NCBI GenBank assembly: GCA_005223375.1
Contig: RXOD01006183.1
Span: forward strand, 1 to 11,019
DNA: 11,019 nucleotides
Origin: Amoebophrya sp. AT5.2
Lineage: Eukaryota > Sar > Dinophyceae > Syndiniales > Amoebophryaceae
Direction of reading: 5' to 3'
Part shown: positions 1 through 9,900 of the stretch, one piece after another
Numbering within the stretch: the first letter of the stretch is position 1
Layout of the letters: every line of letters begins with the position of its first letter
Made by a program: the position numbers and the translations under genes
The notes under the pieces: generated by a model
The model's input: the letters and a program-made list of their open reading frames with translations, nothing else
Databases searched by the model: none
What the model was told of the DNA's origin: nothing

Positions 1-23
1 CGTGCGGTACCACTTCCACTCGG
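1..23 (-). repeat. Inverted repeat, left arm (copy of exon start 345-367)
   Basis: The reverse complement of 1-23 matches 345-367 at 22 of 23 positions; the one difference faces position 364. The match stops sharply at 24/344. On the other side it runs off the window, so its true length is unknown. In RNA the two arms would form a stem across almost the whole visible intron and would cover the proposed acceptor at 349/350. Confidence 0.9.
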
Positions 24-349
24 CCGGCTCCCATTGGTCCCATAATTGGTCCCATTGCTCCCCTCCCCTCGGGGTTCGGCCGGGTGGGTTCTTGCGAAGC
101 GGTCGACTCACTTGCGCTCCAGTCGCGTATAGGTGGTGGCCTGGAAGCAATGACGCTCCGCGCCCTCCAGGCTGTGGCGCTGCTTCGATTGTCGTTCATC
201 TAGTCCGCTCCGCGTGCCCGTGCCTATAGGAGCCGTATTGGTAAAGAAGTCGCTCGGATTGATGTACAGAGCCGATGATCGAAAACCAAACCATCGGAGC
301 CTCACTCACTCACTATTTCCTTTTCTAATTGGAACTCGCGAACCCCGAG
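1..349 (+). other. Partial intron or 5' non-coding segment before the first visible exon
   Basis: No convincing coding signal is seen here. Near the 3' end is a pyrimidine-rich run (311-326), a possible branch site CTAAT (325-329) and an AG at 348-349, after which the frame of the next exon continues in phase 0. An in-frame TAA at 326-328 limits how far upstream that exon can reach. The segment starts with a 23-bp inverted copy of the exon start. It also holds two copies of ATTGGTCCCAT (33-43, 45-55), a CTCA microsatellite (301-312), and a nested hairpin in which GAAGCA (144-149) pairs with TGCTTC (181-186) around GCGCC (160-164) pairing with GGCGC (176-180). The 5' boundary is outside the window. 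Confidence 0.55.
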
Positions 350-367
350 TGGAAGTGGTACCGGACG
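345..367 (+). repeat. Inverted repeat, right arm spanning the first visible acceptor
   Basis: This is the partner of 1-23, with 22 of 23 bases complementary. It includes the proposed 3' splice site (AG at 348-349) and the first codons of the exon, encoding Trp-Lys-Trp-Tyr-Arg. Because the coding frame is intact here and the reverse strand at 1-23 reads as non-coding, I take this as the original and 1-23 as the copy. Confidence 0.88.
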
Positions 368-973
368 ATCATCACCACGCGCATCGTCGACGGCGATCAC
401 ATGACCCTCTGCAAGCTCCCCACCGACTTCCGCGTTTTAGTCCGTCCCCAGGCGTTGCGGTCGAAGAAGAAGCAAAAACTAAAGAGCCGGTGGGAGATTG
501 TTTCGCCGATAAAGGGGTACGTGAACCCGCAAAAACTTGCGTTCGACCACTTCCCCTTTCGCTACCTGCACGACCAACAGTACGTGAAGAAACCAGAAAT
601 CATGGACCTCGGGGAGATGGGCGGTGAGGGGATGGAGTCTATGCAGAATAACTCAACTGTAACAGCAGGAGCACAACTGCAGAACGTCAATAGCAACTCA
701 CAAGTACAACTTCTGCCCGAGCTGGAGGAGGCGGATGACCTGATGTGCTCTCCTGTCGCCGACCTGGCGGACATGGGGACGGGGGGGTTTGGGGAAAACA
801 CCCCCAAGTACGTGCTGGTCAATCCAAACTCGAAGAACTACAACAGCGCGCTGGGAAGTAGCAAAACCCAAATCATCTCCAGTCTGCCGCTGCCCGTGGA
901 AATCTCCGAGCTGCCCTACCACCGCTGCTACGGAAGCAACCTATACGCCTGCTTCCTGCCGAAAGGGTTCAAG
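350..973 (+). CDS. Exon A: N-terminal part visible of the giant protein, 208 residues
   Basis: The frame is open from 329 (a TTG after a TAA) to 1084; no ATG near the start has initiator context, so the segment is read as an internal exon. I place its start after CCGAG at 349/350, and AAG at 353-355 is an alternative. It ends at TTCAAG|GTGCTA, a good GT donor, before a T-run where coding character disappears. The product opens with a probable folded block (WKWYRTIITTRIVDGDH, then a Lys-rich stretch and LKSRWEIVSPIKGYVNP). It then passes through an Asn/Gln/Ser-rich linker and an acidic patch around LPELEEADD, and ends in a Cys-containing motif HRCYGSNLYAC. That motif lies only about 25 residues before the cysteine cluster of the next exon and may complete it. 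Family unknown. Confidence 0.72.
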
Positions 974-3900
974 GTGCTATTTTTTTACTGCCTTGCTTGG
1001 ACATATGAAAATGAGGAGAATGACATATCATCTACTTCGAGTTTTGTACCATTTACTTTTACACCCCACTCCTTCGAAAAATAGAGTACCAATTTTCACC
1101 GCCCGCTGTTGAAAATGAAAAGCTAAACCTCCCCATATCGCTATATAGCGCTATCACCCATCAACATGAGCATCGCACCTCTCTCGACACCACCACCACC
1201 ACCAGGTTTACCACCGGCAGGGTCCCCGCGGGTGTGCCGCCACCCACATTTCCGGCGGGTGTCGGCGTCCTTGGAAGCGGCGCGACGTGGAGGAGTCGCA
1301 GGCCGCGCTGGCGTACTACTGCCCGCTGTGCGAGATTCTGCTCTGCGCCGCGTGCGCGTTCGACCCGAAGCTGTGCGAGAAGATTAAGGAGAGGATAAAG
1401 CCGTTTCTGTAGAGACTGGGCTGTCCGATGGGGGTCATGATGGTGTCGATCCCGATGGTCTCGTATTGGACTGGTAATGGTATTGGACTGGTACTGGTAT
1501 TGGACTAGTATTTGACGGGTGCGTACTATTGGTTTTGGTCTGCGATTGTGCTGTTTGTGGTGTTGTATTGCTTAGGGCGAAAGAACTTTAGGCCGGCAGC
1601 AGCGATTGGATTCGCTTTGGGGGTTGCAGCGGCCTATGTATCAGGGAGTTACAGTGTCGGTCGGGTTTTGGATCGATTGCTCTGCGCCGCGTGTGCGTTC
1701 GACCCAGGTTTTGTGGAAATGGTTTTTTTCTCTCTTTAAGAAGACGGACGCGGCGATGAAGCGCGACCTGGACGAACTCACCGTCGGGCCGCCGAACATT
1801 CGGCTGGCGAGTCTCGGCCGCTTGCGTTCCTCTGTCGAAACGAACTGGGCGGAGATTTTGACGCACATCGCGCTGGACCTGGGGGACAAACTCGGGGTGT
1901 GCATGCTGCATAAAGTACCTTCTACCTATAGGGTTTAATATTCGTGACCACAGATATCGATATGCAGGATATCGTCCTATAGCTATGCGATGACTTAGAC
2001 TTAACTCGGAGGCTTGACCTTGACTTCTACCAGGCAGCAACTTCAACTTGTTTCTACAGGCGTAGGTGGGAGTAGCTTTATTATTCTTTATCTGGCGGAG
2101 GCGGAGGCGGAATACTTTTATTTCTAGCCATTCGATCATCTTCTTCAACAGAGAATCCTTCACCAATCAACAGGACGAGCGTCTGGTGAAGGAGTCTCTG
2201 TCGTTCGCGATTTTGGTAGTCGCGTGGCTGACGGAGGACGAGGAGAAATCCGCCCGCCCCTGGGGCCGCGTCCGCGCCGGCGACATCGCGATCGCTCCGA
2301 AAATCCAGGAGCACATTCTCGTGCCCTCGGGCGGCTCCAACAGTGCTGTCCTCAAACCCTCCCGCAAGAAGAAGATCGCCATCTCCGACGCGATCACCTA
2401 CCCGGGCCGCCCCCAGAGTCTCATCCACCAAGACCAAGAGAGGAAGAAGCGCGAGGAGCAGAGCGCGAAACGGGTGCTGTGGAACGACGCGCTGGTGTCG
2501 CGAGTGATACGGAGTGCGCCAGGAAAGGAGACGGTGTGCGTGGTGGGGAGCTTCCGGCAGATGAACGGGAGCTACATACGGAGCGTGGCAAATAACAGCG
2601 AAAGACAGTATTCCGGGCAAGAAAATATCCGCGCGAACTTCGCGGGGCAGTGGGGATCGAACTGCAAGAAGCTGAAGTCCGATATGACGACGAGCAGTTC
2701 TTCTTGTACAAGTAGTAGTGCTAGGAGCTTCTGGGACTTCCCCTTCGACATCCGCGCCGTGTTCCAGAAGCACTGCACGCGGAAGCAACTCGTCGCTAAT
2801 GGAAAAGCCCCCTTTGCCGGGAACCTGTCGTTTTTGGACAAGGTGGAATACGTGAACAAGGACAGCAAAACCAGACTGGTCGGCTACTACCTGCCGGGGG
2901 AAATGCTGGCCAATAATCCGAATCCCCCGAGAAACGGAAACGCTCCTGCGGCAATAAACGCAAATAGCAACGTGGCTGCTACTTCCACCGTCGACTATTG
3001 TCGGCAGCAGTACGTTCAGTCGCTTGGGCTCGGGCACGACGTGAAGGAGGTGCTGGGAACCTACGACCCCTACCCGGTGCCGGACCCGATCGTCGAGAAA
3101 ATCTCGCTGACCACCGAATCGGAGTCGGACCTGGACGAGAACTCAAACTCCGTGTCTGTGAAGGAGCGCTACAACTCGTCTGCGCAACATCAAACCGGCG
3201 GGGGCGGCATTCCCCGGAACCTTTTGTTCTGGCAGCTCGAGCGCACGCCGCGGAATGTCAACTACCTACTCTCCGACAAGAACGCGGCAGAGGTGCTTTC
3301 CGACACCAATCTGGAGATTGGTATACGGGTGCGGCACAACCTCTACGGCAAAGGGACGGTGCTGGGTTGGCGCTACAACGACGCGGCGAACCGGTCCTCC
3401 GCGGGCGGGTTGCGGGTGGGGGACACGAGCGGCGGGCTGTGCTCGAGGGGGTACGCCCGGGTGTTGTTCGATGACATCAACAAGGGGAAGTGGAACGTGC
3501 CGTTCGTCGATTGCAAAGTTATCGGTATCGCCCCCCTCGAAATCGCCTGCTACCCGCTGCAGTGGTACGACAACAGCATCGACTCGCTGTTCGAGGACAC
3601 GGTGAGCACCTCCGCAGAAGGCATCTCCGCATTTCGATCGAGTTTGACGTCCATGCTGATTCCGCTGTCCGCGCACGACAGCTCGCCGAGCCGCTCGCCG
3701 AGTCCCATTTCCCGCGGAGCAGGTCTGACTCGCGGGGGTTGCAGTAGTTCTCGAAATGGATCACCCGCACGCGGAGGTGGTAATTCTCCATCTCCCATCA
3801 ACCGTGGTCGGTCGCCCTCACCTCATGTCCGCGAGCGCCGGATGAAGAAGCGGCTGATGCGGCGGCTGCAACGCGTTTGTTCCTGGGGCGACTTTCTCAA

Positions 3901-6900
3901 GCGCCCCCACCACAAGGCGTTTGCTGTTTGTAGAGTGAAGGACCGGTTTTTGTGGGGTGTCGCCTTCGGCTGCTGCACGCAGGAGGACGCCAACGTTTTG
4001 GCCGTGGAGAATTGTCTGTCGAAGAAGCGGCCGCGAGAGGTTTTAGTGAACGAGCCGTGGCTGGTAAATTTGGACAGTGTCCTGTACAGTTTCCAGGAGG
4101 ACGAAGACGTCGAGGGGCCGTTGAGTCCACGGTCGAAGCTCGGCTCGAAACACGGGTCGAAGACAGGTGGTGCGGCTGTGGTGAATCTTGCTCCCGGAAT
4201 TGGTGGATCAGTAACAGCTGAGGGTGCTGAGGGGACAATAAGCTCGCACTTGAAGGCGGACTTCGAAGTCGCGGGCTCGTCGCGCAGTCCCCAGGAGGTC
4301 GCGGGGATGTTAGTCGAGGAGCTGGCGCAGCAGAAATCCTTCGAGAAGTTGAACTCGTTGTCCAGAACGGCGTTGCGGTATCGCTACTACGCTTCCGTGG
4401 CCGCGAACGCCGTGGCGCACTGGCCGTGCGTCACGGAGGAAGACGTGCGTCATATGGCGGGAGCGAGCGGCGGTGGAACAGTTGTTCCCGGGGGTGCTGA
4501 TGAAGCAGAAGCCACCACGACCTCCTCCGCTGAGCTTGCTGTCACGACACCAACCCCAGCAATCGCCCACCTCCCACACCTGCACACGGCGACCCGGCTG
4601 CAGCTTCGCGCCTACCTCCAACACAAATCCACCACAAATACGCTTGATCGGTTGTCTCCGTTGAGGTCTTTGACCCACGACGTGTTTGACGGGTGGAGCG
4701 ACTCGCTGCTGCGCGTGGTGCCGTTACCCGACGAGCAATACGATCTGACCGATCCCGCGCTCAGGACCTCCATTCTCCGGAATCTCAACTCAAACAGCTC
4801 CTCGTCCCCAAATCGCAGCTCCAAGAAAAACGCAACCAAGAACAAAAATCTGACATCAATCACTGGAAACTACACGAACGGTGACATCGGGACATCGATC
4901 GACGCGTTGCTCTCGCTGAACCAGAAGGCGAAGCGGTGGACGGTTCTGCCGAAAAAGTACACCTCGAAAGAACAACGTACCGACGGCAACATTTTGGAGG
5001 GGTCGTCGAAGGCGATTGTGCTGGTAAGTTGGGTGGACGACGACCAGGAGGGCAGCGCCAGCTCGCAGATGGCGCCGGGCGCGAGTATGGCAAACATCGA
5101 TTCGTTTTTGAACTCGTTGGGCGTGAACGGCGTGAGCCTGCTGCCCCAGCAAGACATCGTCGTCACGCTGGATAACGTCCGCAAAGCCTTCGCGTCAGAC
5201 GACGGACTCAGCGGGGGGGGCAACGCAAATCCGGGCTCGTCGGGGGCCAAGGAGGAGCAGAATGTTGGGGGGAGTCAGAACGCGTCGGATAGCGACCAGA
5301 ATGCCCAGGGGGCGGCAGCAGGGGGCGTGGGGCCGGGAACCGGAAGCGGAACTGCGATTTGTGCGGTCGGGGCGGCGGTCCAAGGGGCGGAAGGCGCGGA
5401 TTCGAGCGAACAGAGCGACTCCGCCGGGGGAGCTCGTCCCGCTGGCAGTGGGCGGGGGCAACAGGCAGCGGTGGTCCGAGCTGCATCCGCCGAAGCTGCA
5501 TCCGCCGTCGCTGCAGCAACGGCTGCTGCTGCAGATGTAGTAGAGGTCGCAGCTGCGACCCCTGCTGCGCCCCCGTCAATCTCGGGTGCTGTTGAGGCCG
5601 AGGACCGCCAAAGGCCAACCTCATCTGAGGCGGAGCCTGTCGATTTGACGGACCCCCAATCGGGGCATCGCCAACATGAGGAAGGTGAGGATCCGGAAAA
5701 CACGCAGGATCCGGGTCAGATGGCTACGAACGACGAGTCTTCCAACAATTTCATGCCTCTGATGGGGGGCGCGGCGGTTACTTCCGCCTCCCAGGCGCTG
5801 GATCCGGAGATCCTCGAACGCCTCGACGGGCTCGATTGGATGGACGACACGCAGTCGGAATCCGCCCACGCAAATGGCCAAAACGACGAAAACGACGACG
5901 CGGGGGAAAAATCACTGCAGGAGGAGCAAGACAACAATAACGTGGGCAAGTTGCTGGGGAACAGCGGAAATCCGAGCCGGTCGAACAGCAAGGACTCAAA
6001 ATCCGTGAAAGAAGTAAACCAGGAAATCCTCACCGCCCACTCCAGGTCGGCGTCGAAGGAGGGATCGTTCCATGTCGTTGGGAGCACGACAAGCGACGTC
6101 GCTGCGGGCTCCACTTTGACTGGTCTCGGAGGAGGAGGTCTGGGGACGTCGAGTAGTCTGCTGGCGCGGACGCCCGGCCTAGCAGCAGCAGCACTCGCGG
6201 GTTCGTCCGCGACGCCGGCAGTTGTGATCCCACCTGGCACCCCCGCGTTAATAAACGGGGTCTCAACCGCGACCGCGGCAGCGCCTCCTGTGGACCCGAC
6301 CAGCGACGATGACTCACAGAACAAGAAGCTGAACCAGAACTACAGCGAGACGTCGCTATATTCCATGCTCCAGTCCACGAACAAGTCGATCTTCCTCCCG
6401 TCCCAGATCGCGGGTTTGACCGGCCCGGGAAGTAGCATGTTTCCGTGTCTTTCCTACACGGACGATTCCATTCCCGAACTGGACGAGATTTATCCCTACG
6501 ACTTCGACGCGTGCAAGAAGCTCATTTTGAAGAAGTGGTGGCCGATTTTGGTGAAGAAACTGATCTACTACACCAACTTCGCCGCCGCGTGCGGAAACTC
6601 GCAGAACACGCGGGCGAGTTCGAACAAGAATTAAGGGTTGCAAAAATTCAGGTCTAAGTCTAGGTTTAGGATTGCTGAGAGTTGGCGTAGCAGTAGCTCT
6701 CCCGTTCAGCGACTAGGTCTAGGAATAGGATCCGCGCAGGAGTTTTGACGCACCGATGCCCGCGAGAAGACCATGCGGCCTCCTGTGTCGATGGCACCAC
6801 TTGTGGGCTGGTTTCCTCGGCCCTAGCTGTAGCTTTGTAGCCAGACGGCGGTAGCGAGTCCTTGCCTACTGGTGTCGGTTTAGCGGAGAGAACCATACTA

Positions 6901-9900
6901 GGTGCGCCAGAATGGAGCTGGGCCCTCATTAATATCAGCCACTTATTGCTGATCGATGAGTGACACCAACTTCGCCGCCGCGTGCGGCAACTCGCAGAAC
7001 ACGTTCGCGACCTGAATTTTTTCAACCTCTAAAAGAAGCTGTGCGACGACTTGCTGTTGTTGCTGATCAAGTACTACCCGGAGATGATCCGGCTGGACCC
7101 CGAGAACGTCGGCAACCCGCTCTTCCACTGGCTCGCGCTCACCACCACGAACAGCATGTGCTTGCGCCCGCACCGCTTCTTCCAGATCGTCGAGAACCTG
7201 CTCAAGCAGAACTTCGGCAAGGAAATCGCCCGGATCGGCGTGAAAAACCTGCTCAAAAAGTGGGACGCCCCGGGGTTGGCGCTGACGAAGTCCATCCCCT
7301 ACGAGCCGGAGGCGGTGGATGTTTCCGCGTTAAAAAACTGTGGGAGCTGGGAAGAGGCGCAGCGACTGGTGCTGGAGATGGCCTTCGGCCCGTGGTACCG
7401 GCTGGTGGGGACGGGGGCGGTTGGTGGTCCTCCGGGAAGCAGCAGTAGTAGTTCCTCCTCGACAAAGGCCGCGATGTACGAGGTAAATGCACCTCCGCCC
7501 GGCGCGGTGTTCACTCGACCCCTGCTGTGTAGCCAGAGATCTTCGGGGACGGCGTCCTGCCTCGACGACGGGGGTTCTGCTTATGGGGGCCCAATGTCGC
7601 CGACCTCTCCAAGTGCTGGCGTACTCGCGCGCACCAGCTCTAACGCCGTGAACATGAGTATCCCACCGCCGAAGATGTACACGGTGTTTGAGCTTGCGCA
7701 GGCCGACGTCGCTGGACTCCTCCTGAAGTTCTACGACCCACAACACCACTTTATCGAGCCACTCCTTATCACGCTGTTGCAAAACATCGTTACGCTGACG
7801 GAGTCGTTGCCGCTGATTGTTCTCAATGAAAAAAAAAGAAACCCGCACGGCATGCAGTTGATCACAGAACCGGTGTGGGTGGAGGTAAACAAATCGCACT
7901 CTTTCTCGTTGGAGCCGTGGACGCCCATGAGCGAGCTGTGCCAGCGCTGCATCGCGGGGAAGATGCAAGCGCTCGACCCGAGCACGGGCGAACCGACGTC
8001 AAGTCCACAACACCCAAGCCCATCCCCTATCATCGACGGCGTCGGTAGTTCCTCGACGCTGTTCCCAGCACAATCGCCGGGCTCGTTTTCAGCTACAGCT
8101 ACGTCCCCACCACTTGCACTTTCTGGAGCTGGAATGCCTGAAGGTACAACTTCGACTGGAGGAGAGTTTTCTCGCGCGTTTTTCCGGAACTGTTTGGACC
8201 TGGTGGGGAGCATTCTCGTTTCGATGAACCTGGAGTATTTCGACGTGTTGGACTTTACCGTGAAGACGAAGCTCGGGCACCCCGTGCACCTCCTCTGCCC
8301 GTCCCAGCGGATGCGAAACATGGGGTCCACCGGGGCGGGCGGCGTAGGGGGCGGCCGCGTGTCCGCCGGCGCCGCCGAGGCTCATCAGGGTGCTGTCTTG
8401 GGTGGAGCTGCCGAAGCATCTGTATCTGAACAACCCGCACCAGCGCAGGAGCCCTACGTGCCCTCGTCGCTGCAAATGGGAGATCGGATGGGAACTACAG
8501 CAACAAACTCCGTAGCTCTGGAAAACTCGTCTCAGACAACCTCGGGAGGTGCGACGGCCGGGCCTTTCGGTGCGAGCCGCGAGTTGATCACGAGCAGCCG
8601 ATTTGCGATCCGAACCGCCGATGTCGACGCGAACAGCTCGACCAGTGTAAGTATTCCGCCACTGGCTCACCCGCAGGCCGTGCCCGCCGGCGTCACTACC
8701 GCTGGTCTTGAACATGAAACGTCAGAAGGAGCCATCAATATAATCGCCGACCCTTCGGCCTCCGCCGTAGGCGCGATCGAGACGGCGCGGCAAAACGCGG
8801 CAAACCGAGCGTCCTTTGCCTCCAACAGCGGGTCGTCGTCCTCGGCGTTTACAGTGAATGCGCCAGGTCAACAACAATCAACGTCGCGAAGTATCGCGCC
8901 GCCGCCGCAGCTGCCGCCGAACTGGGCAACGAGCGGCCAGGACCACTCCGTGTCGAGCTCTGCTTCGGGTGGTTTTGGGGGTATCAACATGCCCGGTAAC
9001 CATACCAGTTCCAACAACGGTATCGCTAACAGTATTGTCCCCAGCTACCGCCAGTTCATCATCAGCAAGAACTACGGGTGGGGGGTCGCGGTCCGCTTGA
9101 CAAACGATCAACAAAACCATCAGAAACTGATGGTCGCCTACGCCTCTCATTTGAACGCGCAGGGCCAGCACATCGCCATCAACCCGTCTGGCGTGAACAT
9201 TCACCCGCTGTCGCCGCAGGAAAAGTGTCTGAAGCTCTGGTTTCTGTTGTCTCAGCAGCAGTTTGGCAAGGGCGAATTACTGGACCAGGTTGGGGTGTTG
9301 CTGTCGCTGGCGAAAAGAAACTGGGTCGCGGAACGCCAGTGGGTGCTGACTCGAGGAGGAGGTGCCTCGTGTGGAGAGTCGATGGCGGTGGTCTCGAACG
9401 TATCGACGCCGACGCCGTCGGTCGCGAAGTACGCGAGCCAGATCTCGGGAAACGCGGCCGATTGCGGAACGAATTCCGAAGCTGGCGACAGCACCGCTGC
9501 GCCAAGCTCGGTCGCTGGTGGAGGTCATACAACGTCAAGTAGTCTCGCGGGGTCCTCTTCAACTGCGACAGCTCCAACCTCCTCCTCAATACCTGCGGAG
9601 TCCGCATCCGCTGCAACCTCGCCTTATATGAACAAGAACTACTCGACCAAGGTCTCGATGAATGCGGCGAATAATACCTCTGCATGCGCGTCGTCGCCGA
9701 GGAGAACGAGGAGTCTGAATCCGTTGACGTTGTTAAGAAACGCCATCAAGGCCCGCAACGACAAGGCCGCGCCCGAGATGATGACGCGATCACTCTCCGG
9801 GGGTATGAAAGCGCCGACTACCTCGAAAACCACCACTGACCTTCTCTCCGAGAAAACCGAGAAAACGACGAGCGCGATGAAGATGACAAAAGTGGATCCG

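Larger units (their letters stand above)
1383..1740 (+). mobile_element. Non-GT intron with paired ends, introner-like element
   Basis: The intron lies between AAG (1380-1382) and AAG (1741-1743), with another AAG as its own last three bases (1738-1740), so a 3-bp AAG target duplication is possible. It starts ATTAAGGAG rather than GT. Its ends are inverted repeats: 1384-1407 against 1716-1739, 19 of 24 identical, 23 of 24 paired if G-U is allowed. Pairing continues to 1420/1703, giving 35 of 37 positions. The 3' end is a T/C-rich tract ending TTTAAG. The body carries a 17-bp tandem repeat and a copy of upstream exon sequence. No transposase is encoded, so it would be non-autonomous. Known background: non-canonical introns with terminal inverted repeats and direct repeats have been described in Amoebophrya. 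Confidence 0.7.
6629..7035 (+). mobile_element. Second non-GT intron with paired ends, introner-like element
   Basis: The intron lies between AAG (6626-6628) and AAG (7036-7038), with AAG also at 7033-7035, again compatible with a 3-bp AAG target duplication. It starts AATTAAGGG, not GT. The inverted ends 6631-6654 and 7009-7032 match at 21 of 24 positions, 22 paired if one G-U is counted. In-frame stops at 6632 (exon D frame) and 7030 (exon E frame) pin both edges to within a few bases. A second inner stem may form between 6675-6689 and 6983-6997. The start motif and AAG edges are shared with intron 1383-1740, but the bodies are not alike. No coding capacity for a transposase. A copy of upstream exon sequence lies at 6963-7003. 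Confidence 0.74.

Noticed and set aside
144..186. Nested hairpin as a possible small RNA gene or tRNA
   Set aside because: Stems of 5-6 bp with a 10-nt bulge; no tRNA arms, no promoter boxes seen.
329..1084. Separate small gene starting at the TTG of 329
   Set aside because: TTG is not an expected eukaryotic start, coding character ends at the GT donor 973/974, and the frame joins the following exons in phase 0.
1187..1205. CAC/ACC run as a coding His or Pro/Thr repeat
   Set aside because: It precedes a possible acceptor and lies where coding character is absent; more likely a simple repeat in intron sequence.
1512..1739. Membrane-like open frame (WFWSAIVLFVVLYCLG) as a small gene
   Set aside because: It lies inside the intron, is T/G-rich because of base composition, starts in the tandem repeat and ends in the right inverted-repeat arm.
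2081..3037. 318-codon open frame on the minus strand
   Set aside because: It lies fully opposite exon D, whose codon pattern is better, and its product is an Arg/Pro/Val-rich composition typical of the shadow of a GC-rich gene.
5716..6324. 202-codon open frame on the minus strand
   Set aside because: It faces the low-complexity linker of exon D; Ser/Pro/Arg-rich shadow with no own promoter or start signal visible.
6651..6730. Interstitial telomere array
   Set aside because: Only a few degenerate hexamers; too short to separate from chance T/A/G-rich sequence.
6570..7003. Intron flanked by a 41-bp target-site duplication, cut at equal points in both copies
   Set aside because: The downstream copy then reads into TGA at 7013 and is out of frame with exon E, so it must be inside the intron; the inverted arms give a better boundary.
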